This document shows positions 8,166-17,470 of a stretch of DNA of 64,000 bases, piece after piece. The position numbers were made by a program, and so were the translations under genes. This stretch comes from JBDHXE01 sp035445085 (GTDB lineage Bacteria; Bacteroidota; Ignavibacteria; Kapaibacteriales; UBA2268). The notes under the pieces are model-generated. The model ran no database searches. It had not been told where the DNA came from and worked only from the letters and a program-made list of their open reading frames with translations. Location: the NCBI GenBank assembly GCA_035445085.1, contig DAOMQA010000012.1, forward strand, positions 20,667-84,666, given 5' to 3'. Each line of letters begins with the position of its first letter. Position 1 is the first letter of the stretch.

Positions 8166-9008
8166 ATGAGTTCAGATTTTAATTTATTTAATCAAAATGA
8201 GTTAGCAAATAAATTTCACTCACTTCATCATAATAATGAGATGTTAGTTTTGCCCAATGCTTGGGACTGCTCTTCAGCAAAAATTTTTGAAGTTAATGCT
8301 TTCCCAGCTATTGCAACTACAAGTTGTGGCTTATCTTGGGCTTGTGGCTATCAAGATGGAGAATATATACCGTCAGATTTGATGGTGCAAATTATAAGAG
8401 GTATTACAAGAGTAGTAAAAATTCCTGTTAGCGCCGATATAGAAGGTGGATTTTATCGCGACAATTTAGAATTATACTCCAAATTTATTAATGATTTGAT
8501 AGATGCAGGGGTAATAGGCATCAATTTAGAGGATAGCAATTCAAGAACGAACACATTAGTCGATACTAAAGAGCAAAGAAAATTTCTTAAGATTGCCAAA
8601 GAAATTGCCTTGCAAAAAGGAGTGAATTTATTTGTAAATGCGCGCGTCGACGGAATGATATTAGAAAACGAAAGTCTTGAATATAGAATAAGCACTTGTA
8701 TTGAACGGGCTAATTTATATAAAGAAGCAGGAGTTGACGGTATTTTTGTTCCTTTTATTAGAGATATAGAAACGGTAGCAAAAATAAAAGAAGATATAAA
8801 ACTTCCTTTAAACATTATGATAACTAATACATTAAATATTAGTGAATTACGAAAATTAAAAGTAGAAAGAGTTAGTATAGGAGGTAGAGCTATGTTAGCA
8901 ACATTAAGTTTGCTAAATAATATAGCTAATGATATAAAAAATAGTAACGATTGGAGTTCGCTATTTACAACTGCACCTACTTACGAAACCTTAAACAGTT
9001 GGTTCTAA
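8166..9008 (+). CDS. Isocitrate lyase / PEP mutase family protein
   Basis: A 280-residue TIM-barrel protein of the isocitrate lyase/phosphoenolpyruvate mutase superfamily. Visible motifs are LPNAWDCSSAKIFE (residues 23-36), TTSCGLSWACGY, the metal-binding strand VSADIEGGF (residues 89-97), INLEDSN, and VNARVDG. Full-length isocitrate lyase has a KKCGH motif that is absent here, so this is the short family branch that includes 2-methylisocitrate lyase-like, oxaloacetate-cleaving and phosphonate enzymes; the exact reaction cannot be fixed. It sits 51 bases upstream of aconitase in the same direction, which hints at C4/C6 carboxylate cleavage. No phosphonate genes are nearby, so phosphonate metabolism is unlikely. 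Confidence 0.8.
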   Translation: MSSDFNLFNQNELANKFHSLHHNNEMLVLPNAWDCSSAKIFEVNAFPAIATTSCGLSWACGYQDGEYIPSDLMVQIIRGITRVVKIPVSADIEGGFYRDNLELYSKFINDLIDAGVIGINLEDSNSRTNTLVDTKEQRKFLKIAKEIALQKGVNLFVNARVDGMILENESLEYRISTCIERANLYKEAGVDGIFVPFIRDIETVAKIKEDIKLPLNIMITNTLNISELRKLKVERVSIGGRAMLATLSLLNNIANDIKNSNDWSSLFTTAPTYETLNSWF

Positions 9009-9059
9009 AATATTAAGACAAGGATAATTTAACAATTAATATGGGGCGTACGATAAAAC

Positions 9060-11837
9060 ATGAAATATTCTAAGGCAAAATCTGTAAAAGAAATTTCAGT
9101 AGAAGGTAAGAAATATAATTACAGCTCTCTGAAAAATCTAGAAGGCGGCAACATTGAACACTTGCCATTTAGTATACGTATATTATTAGAGAATATATTA
9201 AGAAATTACGATGGGTTCAGTATTACTGATGAACACATTGATACACTATTGAATTGGGTGCCAGAAGCTATCGATAAAGATATTCCTTTCAAGCCTGCAC
9301 GTATTTTAATGCAAGACTTTACTGGAGTACCTGCTGTTGTTGATATGGCATCACTTCGCTCGGAATTTATTAGACACGGTAAAGATGGACAAAAAATAAA
9401 TCCTGCCATACCAGTAGATTTAGTCATTGACCACTCTGTTCAAGTAGACTACTTCGGTACTGATTACTCTTACGGTAAAAACGTTGAGTTAGAATTTGAA
9501 AGAAATAAAGAAAGATATGAGCTATTAAAATGGGCTCAAAAAGGTTTGAGTAATTTTACGGTAGTGCCTCCGGGTATGGGTATTTGCCATCAAGTAAACT
9601 TAGAGTATTTAGCTAAGGGCGTAATAGCACGTGATTCTTGGCTAATTCCTGATACTTTAGTGGGTACTGACTCCCATACTCCTATGGTTAATGGTATTGG
9701 TGTAATTGCTTGGGGCGTTGGAGGCATCGAAGCGGAAGCAGCAATGCTTGGACAGCCCATTTTCTTTACTTGCCCACAAGTTGTAGGACTTAAATTAACA
9801 GGCAAAATCCCAAATCAGTGTACAGCAACTGATTTAGTGCTTACCATTACTAGATTATTAAGAGATACTGGTGTTGTAGGCAAGTTTGTAGAAGTTTATG
9901 GCGATGGTTTAGATAACCTTTCTGTAACTGACCGTGCCACTATATCAAATATGTCTCCTGAATTTGGTTGCACTGTTACGTATTTCCCTATCGATAACCG
10001 CACATTAGAATATATGCGTTCAACTAATCGCTCCACAGAGCAAATTAAAATAGTTGAAGAGTATTGCAAAGAGAACTTATTATGGAGAACAGGAAATGAA
10101 CAGATTCAATATTCAGCTGTTGTTGAATTAGATTTAGCTACCTTAGAGCCTACTGTATCTGGTCCTAAACGCCCTCAAGATAAAATCTTTGTAAAAGACC
10201 TCGGCAAAAAGTTTATAGAATTACTAAAGAATGAGTTTAGTAGAGATTACCAGCCTAAAGAAGAAAGGTCGGAATCTGCTTGGCTAAAAGAAGGCGGCTC
10301 TGGTACTGAATTCACTTTTGGCAAAGTACCAATAAATGGTAAAGCTACATCTGAAGTTGTTATTGACAATTCTCATCACTCTGTAAGAATCAAGCAAGCT
10401 AATAAAGAGTTTATTCTTAGCGATGGTAGCATTGTTATTGCTGCAATTACAAGTTGTACTAATACATCTAACCCTGCCGTTATGGTTGGGGCAGGATTAT
10501 TAGCACGCAACGCTATAGAAAAGGGGTTGAGAACAAAGAATTGGGTAAAGACGTCATTAGCACCCGGCTCTAAAGTTGTAACTAAATATTTAGAGCGTTC
10601 TGGTTTAAATGTAGATTTAGAAGCATTAAGATTTCATACTGTAGGTTATGGTTGCACATCTTGTATTGGCAATTCTGGTCCGTTGCCTCCAGCTATAGCT
10701 ATGGCAGTAGATAAAGGAGAACTAGTCGTTTCTGCAGTATTATCTGGTAATAGAAATTTTGAAGCAAGAGTGCACCCACAAGTGAAAATGAACTTCTTAA
10801 TGTCGCCAATGTTAGTTGTTGCTTATGCCTTAGCTGGTAGAGTAGATCTTGATTTAATAAACGATCCTATAGACTTTGATCCTAATGGTCAGCCAGTATA
10901 TCTAAAAGATATTTGGCCATCAAGAGATGAGATACAAAACACTATTAATCATTGCTTAAAACAAGATGATTTTGAAGAGGTATATGATGTTATTTTTGAC
11001 GGCTCTACTGATTGGCAAGAGTTAGAAGTTAATTTAGACCAAAATTTTGAATGGGACCAAAGTTCTACATATATTCGCGAAGCACCATTCTTTGAAAATT
11101 TGAATGCAACGCCGGACCCAATTGCCGACATAAAAGATGCAAAAGTCTTATTATATTTAGGTGATTCTGTTACTACGGACCATATTTCTCCAGCAGGCTC
11201 ATTTAAGCCTGATTCTGCCGCTGGCGCATATTTAGTAAGTCAAGGAATTGCAAAAGAAGATTTTAACTCTTATGGCTCTCGTAGAGGTAACCACGAAGTA
11301 ATGATGAGAGGTACTTTTGCTAACGTAAGAATTAAAAATAAAATTGCTGATAAAGAAGGCGGTTACAGCCGTTACTTGCCTACTGGCGAAGTTATGACCG
11401 TTTATGATACAGCAATGCAATATAAAGAAGATAAAACAAATTTAATTATCTTGGCTGGCAAAGAATATGGCTCTGGGTCTTCAAGAGATTGGGCTGCTAA
11501 GGGAACTTTCTTATTAGGTGTACAGGCAGTAATTGCTGAAAGCTATGAACGTATACATAGAAGTAACTTAGTAGGTATGGGTGTTGCTCCTTTAGTATTT
11601 ACTAATGGCGAAAATGCAAGCTCATTAGGCTTAGATGGCACAGAAACATATAGCATTATCGGTTTAGCTGATAATCTAACGCCACACAAAATTATTGATG
11701 TGCATGCCGTTCATCCATCAGGCAAGATAACTGATTTCAAAGTAGAAGCAAGATTAGATTCATCTATTGAAATTGAATATTACAAAAATCAAGGTATTTT
11801 GCAATATGTCCTAAGAGACTATTTAAAGAATAATTAG
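9060..11837 (+). CDS. acnA: Aconitate hydratase (AcnA type)
   Basis: A 925-residue TCA-cycle enzyme that interconverts citrate and isocitrate. The three ligands of the catalytic [4Fe-4S] cluster are present: C466 in SCTNTSNP and C532/C535 in GYGCTSCIGNSGP. The substrate-binding LVGTDSHTPMVNG and the swivel-domain GKEYGSGSSRDWAAKG segment (near residues 800-815) are intact. Length and domain order match the AcnA/IRP1 type rather than AcnB. It follows a PEP mutase-like gene by 51 bases and ends with a strong terminator, so these two likely form one unit. The start at 9060 has a weak ribosome site, common in this genome. As in other AcnA proteins the cluster would be a target of NO and oxidants. 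Confidence 0.97.
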   Translation: MKYSKAKSVKEISVEGKKYNYSSLKNLEGGNIEHLPFSIRILLENILRNYDGFSITDEHIDTLLNWVPEAIDKDIPFKPARILMQDFTGVPAVVDMASLRSEFIRHGKDGQKINPAIPVDLVIDHSVQVDYFGTDYSYGKNVELEFERNKERYELLKWAQKGLSNFTVVPPGMGICHQVNLEYLAKGVIARDSWLIPDTLVGTDSHTPMVNGIGVIAWGVGGIEAEAAMLGQPIFFTCPQVVGLKLTGKIPNQCTATDLVLTITRLLRDTGVVGKFVEVYGDGLDNLSVTDRATISNMSPEFGCTVTYFPIDNRTLEYMRSTNRSTEQIKIVEEYCKENLLWRTGNEQIQYSAVVELDLATLEPTVSGPKRPQDKIFVKDLGKKFIELLKNEFSRDYQPKEERSESAWLKEGGSGTEFTFGKVPINGKATSEVVIDNSHHSVRIKQANKEFILSDGSIVIAAITSCTNTSNPAVMVGAGLLARNAIEKGLRTKNWVKTSLAPGSKVVTKYLERSGLNVDLEALRFHTVGYGCTSCIGNSGPLPPAIAMAVDKGELVVSAVLSGNRNFEARVHPQVKMNFLMSPMLVVAYALAGRVDLDLINDPIDFDPNGQPVYLKDIWPSRDEIQNTINHCLKQDDFEEVYDVIFDGSTDWQELEVNLDQNFEWDQSSTYIREAPFFENLNATPDPIADIKDAKVLLYLGDSVTTDHISPAGSFKPDSAAGAYLVSQGIAKEDFNSYGSRRGNHEVMMRGTFANVRIKNKIADKEGGYSRYLPTGEVMTVYDTAMQYKEDKTNLIILAGKEYGSGSSRDWAAKGTFLLGVQAVIAESYERIHRSNLVGMGVAPLVFTNGENASSLGLDGTETYSIIGLADNLTPHKIIDVHAVHPSGKITDFKVEARLDSSIEIEYYKNQGILQYVLRDYLKNN

Positions 11838-11857
11838 TATTTTTTGTTTTAAATTTG

Positions 11858-11894
11858 CTCCCTTAATCTAAGATAATTGATTAAGGGAGTTTTT
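11858..11894 (+). terminator. Rho-independent terminator after acnA
   Basis: Eleven-base perfect stem (11858-11868 with 11879-11889, CTCCCTTAATC and complement), ten-base loop and a five-T run (11890-11894), 20 bases after the aconitase stop. Confidence 0.92.
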
Positions 11895-12138
11895 GTATAT
11901 TATAAGAATAAATAACATTATCATGCAGAGCTTCAGAGATAACAATATTATATTTGATATTCCATATTTCTCTTAGTATTAAAAATCAGAAATTTTCATA
12001 ATTACTCATACTCTGATTTCATACCCATCAGAGCATAAATAATGTTTGTTCTACTTTGTTAATTTAATATAATCTCTGTCTATAATAAGATAACTCTCAA
12101 TTTTACTATTTATTCCTATATTACTCGTATAAAAATAC

Positions 12139-12146
12139 TATATTTG
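12139..12146 (+). promoter_or_regulatory. Bacteroidota-type -7 element (TATATTTG) upstream of acyl-CoA synthetase
   Basis: TATATTTG matches the TAnnTTTG consensus of Bacteroidota housekeeping promoters and ends 37 bases before the start codon at 12184. No convincing -33 TTTG is found at the usual distance. The rest of the 346-base gap 11838-12183 holds the acnA terminator, a short imperfect inverted repeat at 12011-12033 (CTCTGAT/ATCAGAG) and otherwise nothing recognisable. Confidence 0.45.
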
Positions 12147-12183
12147 CACATTAATTAATAAAATAACTTTATATTATAATAAG

Positions 12184-14241
12184 ATGATAAACGAGCAGTT
12201 ATTAAATCCTAAGAGTATCATTGTTTTAGGCGGTTCTAACGATATAGAAAAGCCAGGCGGTAAGATTTTATTCAATATTATAAGTGGTGGATTCAGAGGT
12301 AAATTATTAGTTGTAAACCCGAAAGAGTCTTTTGTACAAGGTATAAAATGCGTACCAAATGTCAATGAAGTTAATGAAAAATATGATTTAGCTATATTAG
12401 CAATTCCTGCTAAATACACTTTAGAAGCGGTAGAGGTTTTAGCTTTAGAAAAGGGTGTAAAAGCTTTTATAGTGCTATCTGCTGGATTTAGTGAATTTGG
12501 CGAGCAAGGTAAAATTTTAGAATATAAAATCGCTGATACTGTAAATAAATCTGGTGCTTCTCTTATTGGACCTAACTGCATTGGCGTACTCACACAAAGC
12601 TATAAAGGAGTATTTGCTGGGCTAACGCCCGAATTAAGCCCTAAGGGCTGTGATATGGTGTCTGCTTCTGGTGCTACAATTGCCTTTATACTTGAGATGG
12701 CTGTACCTCGTGGACTTCGCTTTAATTCAATTTTTTCTGTTGGCAATGCAGCTCAAATGGGAGTTGAGGAGATATTAGAGTATTGGGACAATACTTATAT
12801 AGAAAACGAGAGCCCCAAAGTTAAAATATTTTATATAGAGCAAATCAAATCACCAGATAAATTACTTAAACACTGTCGTTCTCTGATAAATAAAGGTTGT
12901 AGAATTGCTGCTATAAAAGCAGGAACGACCGAAGCAGGCTCAAGAGCAGTAAGTAGCCATACAGGAGCGTTAGCAGGATCTGACGCTGCAGTAGATGCCT
13001 TATTTAAAAAAGCGGGCATTGTTCGTTGCTATTCAAGGCAAGAGTTAGTTTATGTAGCTGGTATTTTATTGCACAAGCAATTACAAGGACCTAATTTAGC
13101 TGTCATCACTCATGCTGGTGGCTCTGGCGTTATGCTCACCGATATATTATCTAAAGGGGGTATGAATATACCTCAACTCGAAGGTAAGGCAGCTAACGAA
13201 TTACTATCGCTATTAAATACAGGCTCTTCAGTAGCAAATCCCATTGATTTTCTGGCCACTGGTACAGCCGATCAATTAGGAACAATTTTAGAATATGTTG
13301 ATAGGAAATTTGATGATATAGATGGTTCAGTCGTAATTTTTGGAACCACAGGAATGTTCGATGTTACGGGAGTATATGATGTTCTACACGAAAAGATGAA
13401 ATGGAGTAAGAAGCCAATTTATCCTTGTTTGCCGTCTGTAGTGCAGGCAGAAAAAGCGGTAAAGCACTTTCTTTCCTTAGGTAGGGTAGCATTTACAGAT
13501 GAAGTTGCAATAGGTGGGGCGTTATCTAAAGTCTACCATACTCCAAAACCAGCCCAAGAATTTACATTACCATCTATTGATGTGGCAACAATAAGAAATA
13601 TCATTGATAATTCCGACGATGGGTATTTAAGTCCAGAAAAGATACAAAGTATTTTTGATGCCACTGGGATTCCACGCGTACAAGAACAAGTTAGCAATGA
13701 TTTAAATGCAATCATAAATTATGCTGAAGAAATTGGCTATCCTGTTGTAATGAAAGTTGTGGGTCCAATACATAAAACAGATGTAGGAGGCGTAGTATTA
13801 AATATCAGACACCCCGATATTATTAAACGTGAGTTTGAACGTTTAATGAAAATTGAAGAAGCTACTGCCGTACTTGTCCAATCAATGTTTAGCGGCACTG
13901 AATTATTCCTTGGGGCAAAGAAAGAAGAAGACTTTGGGCATATCGTATTATTAGGGTTAGGAGGAATTTTTATTGAGGTCTTAAAAGATTTCTCATCTGC
14001 TCTTGCCCCAGTCTCTAAAATTGAAGCACTAAGAATGATGAAAGAATTACGCTCATATAAATTATTAGAAGGGGTGCGTAACCAAGAGGGGGTTAATTTA
14101 GATATTTTTGCTGATATTGTAGAAAAACTCTCGTCGTTATTACATGCGGTCCCAGAAATTGTTGAATTGGACATAAATCCATTATTAGGCAAAAAAGATA
14201 AAATTTTAGCTGTTGATGGTAGAATTTGTATAAAAAAATGA
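12184..14241 (+). CDS. NDP-forming acyl-CoA synthetase (ADP-forming acetate-CoA ligase type), fused alpha-beta
   Basis: A 685-residue fusion of the alpha and beta parts of ADP-forming acetate-CoA ligase. The N-terminal CoA-binding Rossmann domain (about 1-130) includes IGPNCIGV; a succinyl-CoA ligase-like domain follows (about 140-440) with the phosphohistidine segment SSHTGALAG, H259; a C-terminal ATP-grasp domain (about 470-685) has GYPVVMKVV, KTDVGGVV and ELDINPL. The enzyme couples acyl-CoA hydrolysis to ATP synthesis, or the reverse, in the cytoplasm through a phosphorylated His. Acetate, propionate or longer acids are possible substrates. Fused forms occur in bacteria and archaea; split forms in some archaea. 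It is followed 66 bases later by rplS, which has its own promoter. Confidence 0.9.
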   Translation: MINEQLLNPKSIIVLGGSNDIEKPGGKILFNIISGGFRGKLLVVNPKESFVQGIKCVPNVNEVNEKYDLAILAIPAKYTLEAVEVLALEKGVKAFIVLSAGFSEFGEQGKILEYKIADTVNKSGASLIGPNCIGVLTQSYKGVFAGLTPELSPKGCDMVSASGATIAFILEMAVPRGLRFNSIFSVGNAAQMGVEEILEYWDNTYIENESPKVKIFYIEQIKSPDKLLKHCRSLINKGCRIAAIKAGTTEAGSRAVSSHTGALAGSDAAVDALFKKAGIVRCYSRQELVYVAGILLHKQLQGPNLAVITHAGGSGVMLTDILSKGGMNIPQLEGKAANELLSLLNTGSSVANPIDFLATGTADQLGTILEYVDRKFDDIDGSVVIFGTTGMFDVTGVYDVLHEKMKWSKKPIYPCLPSVVQAEKAVKHFLSLGRVAFTDEVAIGGALSKVYHTPKPAQEFTLPSIDVATIRNIIDNSDDGYLSPEKIQSIFDATGIPRVQEQVSNDLNAIINYAEEIGYPVVMKVVGPIHKTDVGGVVLNIRHPDIIKREFERLMKIEEATAVLVQSMFSGTELFLGAKKEEDFGHIVLLGLGGIFIEVLKDFSSALAPVSKIEALRMMKELRSYKLLEGVRNQEGVNLDIFADIVEKLSSLLHAVPEIVELDINPLLGKKDKILAVDGRICIKK

Positions 14242-14248
14242 TTTAAAT

Positions 14249-14279
14249 TTTGTAGAATTATAAATTTTTACTATTTTTG
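14249..14279 (+). promoter_or_regulatory. Promoter of rplS
   Basis: TTTG at 14249-14252, a 19-base spacer, then TATTTTTG at 14272-14279. This fits the Bacteroidota consensus TTTG-N19-TAnnTTTG. A purine-rich ribosome site (AGGAG at 14293-14297) precedes the start codon at 14308. Confidence 0.7.
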
Positions 14280-14307
14280 TAGTCTGTATTTTTAGGAGTA
14301 GGTAAAA

Positions 14308-14688
14308 ATGAATACACTTGATTATGTAAATCAAATTGCTCTTAATAGAGTTGAAGAATTTAGAAAGAATAAAGATGGCGAAAACTATGTATCTGTTCCT
14401 GATATTAGAGAAGGGGACACGGTTAGTATAGCTGTTAGAGTAGTGGAAGGCGAAAAAGAACGTATCCAAATGTTTAAGGGTATTGTTTTAGGTCTTAGAG
14501 GAGCGGGTATCCATAAGACTTTCACAGTAAGAAAAATATCAAACGGAGTAGGTGTAGAACGTGTATTCCCTGCTTATTCTCCTATGCTTCAGAGCATTAC
14601 GATAGAAAAGACTGGTAGAACTCGTCGTGCCAAACTTTACTATTTACGCGGAATGTCAGAAAAGAAAATCAGACAAAAACTCAGCTAA
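14308..14688 (+). CDS. rplS: 50S ribosomal protein L19
   Basis: A 126-residue protein with the whole L19 core: PDIREGDTVSIAVRVVEG, RIQMFKGIVL, the SNGVGVERVFPAYSP segment and the basic RTRRAKLYYLRG tail region. L19 lies at the 30S-50S interface. In most bacteria it ends the rpsP-rimM-trmD-rplS operon; here it stands alone between an acyl-CoA synthetase and an antiporter, with its own promoter and terminator. The upstream AGGAG sets the start at 14308. The sequence is otherwise ordinary. Confidence 0.98.
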   Translation: MNTLDYVNQIALNRVEEFRKNKDGENYVSVPDIREGDTVSIAVRVVEGEKERIQMFKGIVLGLRGAGIHKTFTVRKISNGVGVERVFPAYSPMLQSITIEKTGRTRRAKLYYLRGMSEKKIRQKLS

Positions 14689-14722
14689 TTATTCTGATAA
14701 ATTTGTATTTAAGCAAAGTGTT

Positions 14723-14760
14723 AAAATTGAGGCAATCTTTAATAAATTGCCTCAATTTTT
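14723..14760. terminator. Bidirectional terminator between rplS and the antiporter gene
   Basis: Perfect 14-base stem (14723-14736 with 14746-14759, AAAATTGAGGCAAT and complement) with a nine-base loop. The stem is bordered by A and T runs, so it can end transcripts from rplS (+) and from the convergent antiporter gene (-). Confidence 0.9.
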
Positions 14761-14799
14761 GTTGGATACTGGGCTAAACGTATATTTTATATTTCTATG

Positions 14800-16296
14800 T
14801 TATTTAGCTTGAATACCTAAATTCTTATAAGTTTCAACTAATGCTTCTTGGTTATCAGTAATAATTAGCAGATTGTCTTTCTCATTTAGCAGAGTCTTAC
14901 CTGTTGGTACAAAATACTTCCCGTCACGCTTTACCATTACCGCCAATGTTTTATCTGGTAGTTTTAAATCCATTAATTTATCGCCGTGTTGCAGGATATT
15001 GCCATTAATTTCAATTTCGGTCATCACTGATTTTATATCGTTTGAAAAGTCCACATCAAATTCTTTTAGTTTTGATAGTTCATTAGCATTTACTGTTAGA
15101 TTTAGCCACTTTGCAACAATGGGCAAGGTGGTCCCTTGTAATAACAAAGATATTAAGGTACAGAAGAAAACAATATTAAATAATAACTTGGCGTGAGGAA
15201 TCCCCTCAGCTAAAGGTAAAATAGCAAAAATAATAGGCACAGCACCGCGGAGACCTACCCACGATATATAGGTTTTATCTTTAAAGGACATTTTTGTAAA
15301 TGGCAACAAAGTAATAAACACGGTTAAAGGTCTTGCGACAAATATCAATAGTAAGCTAATAATTAAGCCGGGTAGAGCAATTGGTATTAATTCATGTGGG
15401 TTTACTAATAAGCCTAAAGTTAAGAACATCAGCAACTGGAACATCCATGCTAATCCATCAAAAAAGTTAAGCGACGTCCTCTTGTGAACGAATTTGGAGT
15501 TACCCACAACTAAACCACTTATATATACAGCAAGAAAGCCATTACCCCCGAGGAAATAAGTAGCTGAAAATGTAAACATACAAAAAGTAAAAATCAGAAC
15601 TGGATAGAGAGAGTCGTTTCCTATATGTATTTTGTTCATTGTAAAAACGGTTAGCCTACCAATAGCATACCCTGCTACAGCTCCAACTAAAAGCTGCACA
15701 ATTAATTGAGTAGACACAGCTAATATATCAGGATACCCGCCTACTTTAATTATTTCTATCAATGTAATTACTAAAATATAAGCCATTGGGTCGTTGCTAC
15801 CGCTCTCCAATTCTAACATTGGTCTTAAATTATTTTTGAGATTTAACCCTTTTGAACGAAGTATCGAAAACACAGAAGCAGAGTCGGTAGAGGCCATAGT
15901 AGATGCAAGCAACAAAGAGGCTAACAAGCCTACTTCCAATATGGGGAAAGTATAATCTAATACCCACCAAATTAAAAGCCCAGTTACAAGCGTAGTAAGA
16001 ATTACTCCTACTGAAGCAAGCAAAACACCCTGCTTTATGATTGGCTTTATTTTAGCTATACTCGTATCCATACCCCCAGAATATAGAATGATACTTAAAG
16101 CAATTGTGCCTATGGCTTGGGCTATATTAAAATTATCAAACTCTATACCTATACCGTCCGAACCGCTCATCATGCCAACAGCTAAAAATAAAAGCAAAGC
16201 TGGTACTCCAAATTTGGAACTTGCTTTGCCCGCCAATATACTCAAAAAGAAAAGGATTGATAAAACTAAAAAGATAACTTCGACTTGAACAATCAT
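14800..16296 (-). CDS. K+/H+ antiporter of the CvrA/NhaP2 type
   Basis: A 498-residue CPA1-family antiporter. About 12 membrane segments fill residues 1-395; family motifs include LLFLAVGMMSGSDG near residues 35-48, ASTDSASVFSILR (with the acidic ion-binding Asp) and LELESGSNDPMAYIL, where SNDP carries the second conserved Asp. The last 90 residues form a soluble TrkA-C/RCK-C-like domain (about 410-498) that in relatives binds a nucleotide or other ligand and gates transport. Length and the C-terminal module fit the CvrA/NhaP2 subgroup, which exports K+ in exchange for H+ at the inner membrane; Na+ transport remains possible. It is a single-gene unit that converges on rplS. Confidence 0.87.
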   Translation of the reverse strand: MIVQVEVIFLVLSILFFLSILAGKASSKFGVPALLLFLAVGMMSGSDGIGIEFDNFNIAQAIGTIALSIILYSGGMDTSIAKIKPIIKQGVLLASVGVILTTLVTGLLIWWVLDYTFPILEVGLLASLLLASTMASTDSASVFSILRSKGLNLKNNLRPMLELESGSNDPMAYILVITLIEIIKVGGYPDILAVSTQLIVQLLVGAVAGYAIGRLTVFTMNKIHIGNDSLYPVLIFTFCMFTFSATYFLGGNGFLAVYISGLVVGNSKFVHKRTSLNFFDGLAWMFQLLMFLTLGLLVNPHELIPIALPGLIISLLLIFVARPLTVFITLLPFTKMSFKDKTYISWVGLRGAVPIIFAILPLAEGIPHAKLLFNIVFFCTLISLLLQGTTLPIVAKWLNLTVNANELSKLKEFDVDFSNDIKSVMTEIEINGNILQHGDKLMDLKLPDKTLAVMVKRDGKYFVPTGKTLLNEKDNLLIITDNQEALVETYKNLGIQAK

Positions 16297-16479
16297 ATAA
16301 TCTCACTTTAATAGACAATATATATTTCTTAATTTTATGGTTTAAAATTAGAATCTTTATAAGAAAGTATCTATTTAGAAATTATTTTTATTTTTTTGCG
16401 ATTTGACAAATATTTCATATCAAACTTAGGTATGGGAATACCAATTCAATATTTAGCTGTTAATATTAGAGGAGTTTTT

Positions 16480-17043
16480 TTATAATTTATCTAAGGGCTT
16501 CCTTTTAAGCTCTTTTATCTGTTTAAACCGACTAGGGGGCAATCCAGTCACTTTTTTAAACTGATTGCTTAAGTGCGCCACACTTGAATAATTTAATTTA
16601 TAAGCTATTTCGCTTAAAGATAGTTCGTCATAAACTAATAATTCTTTTACTTTTTCGATTTTTTGAGCTATATAGTATTTCTCTATAGTTATCCCTTCTA
16701 CTTCTGAAAATAAATTAGATAAATAATTATAATCACTGTGCAATACTTCACTAAGTAATGTTGATAAATTTTTATTATGCTCCCCATCCTTAAAATGCAC
16801 AATATCTATAATAATATTTTTTATTTTTTCTATTGTTTGGCTTTTTTTGTTGTCAATTAGTTCAAAACCAAGCTCTTTTAGATTAAGCTCCAATTTCTTC
16901 CTTTGCTCTAATGTTATCTCTTTAGGTAAAGTAAGCTCCCCTAAGTTTATATCAATATATTCTAAGTCATTCTTTTGCAGTATTTGCTCTACAGCCAAAA
17001 TACAACGCTGACAAACCATATTTTTTATAAATATCTTATGCAT
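16480..17043 (-). CDS. AraC family regulator with N-terminal HMA-like metal motif
   Basis: A 187-residue protein in two parts. The N-terminal 65 residues resemble a heavy-metal-associated (ferredoxin-like) domain with the C11-x2-C14 motif (KNMVCQRC). The C-terminal 95 residues form an AraC-type double HTH, with LSLSEIAYKLNYSSVAHLS as the first HTH and the GLPPSRFK ending. This small family is frequent in Bacteroidota, usually beside copper or heavy-metal efflux genes, and is presumed to sense a thiophilic metal through the CxxC. Here it overlaps the end of a DUF2304 gene by eight bases at the tail of a glycosyltransferase operon, with no efflux pump in sight. Whether it controls this operon or a distant one is unknown. 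Confidence 0.85.
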   Translation of the reverse strand: MHKIFIKNMVCQRCILAVEQILQKNDLEYIDINLGELTLPKEITLEQRKKLELNLKELGFELIDNKKSQTIEKIKNIIIDIVHFKDGEHNKNLSTLLSEVLHSDYNYLSNLFSEVEGITIEKYYIAQKIEKVKELLVYDELSLSEIAYKLNYSSVAHLSNQFKKVTGLPPSRFKQIKELKRKPLDKL

Positions 17044-17470
17044 TGTTTTCTAAGTTGTTTTTATTTCCCTTTGACTTCAAAATTTCAATATCTCTCTTTA
17101 GTGCTTCTATTTCATTATTTACAATAGCATTTTCTTGAATTATATTTTTATTATCTTCTGTTAATTTTGTAATAACAATGCTATATTGAACTAAAATAAG
17201 AAAAATGCCCATTACCAATATTAACATCAAAGCCATCGGAACATAAGCTATTCCTAAATTATATGCTAAGAAATTAAGCGCTCCTCTAAATATTGAGAAA
17301 AATAGGAATACCAAACCAAATACTATCCATATTATTGAATATTCTTCTCTTATCCGTCTTCTACGCACTAATTCAACAATAAATACAAGGAAGCCTATGC
17401 TAAATGCTATCGAATAGTATTGAATTAATTTAGTATTTACTCCTTGCAAACTACTTAATATATCATTCAT
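17036..17470 (-). CDS. DUF2304 family membrane protein
   Basis: A 144-residue protein with three hydrophobic segments (about 15-37, 48-68 and 72-98), the family motif RRRRIREEYSIIWIVFGLV after the first one, and a C-terminal coiled-coil-like helix (about 105-140). DUF2304 proteins occur next to polyprenyl-phosphate glycosyltransferases and are thought to act as small membrane partners of lipid-linked sugar synthesis. The gene starts immediately after the stop of the GT2 gene and overlaps the AraC gene by eight bases, so the four genes are one transcript. Its exact function is unknown. Confidence 0.8.
   Translation of the reverse strand: MNDILSSLQGVNTKLIQYYSIAFSIGFLVFIVELVRRRRIREEYSIIWIVFGLVFLFFSIFRGALNFLAYNLGIAYVPMALMLILVMGIFLILVQYSIVITKLTEDNKNIIQENAIVNNEIEALKRDIEILKSKGNKNNLENNA

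Noticed and set aside
12011..12033. Inverted repeat CTCTGAT/ATCAGAG in the acnA-downstream gap
   Set aside because: Arms are only seven bases with a nine-base loop in very AT-rich DNA; no neighbouring site supports a function.
12174..12593. 139-residue antisense ORF inside the acyl-CoA synthetase gene
   Set aside because: It is fully covered by a clearly conserved gene on the other strand and has no recognisable motif or promoter; a shadow frame.
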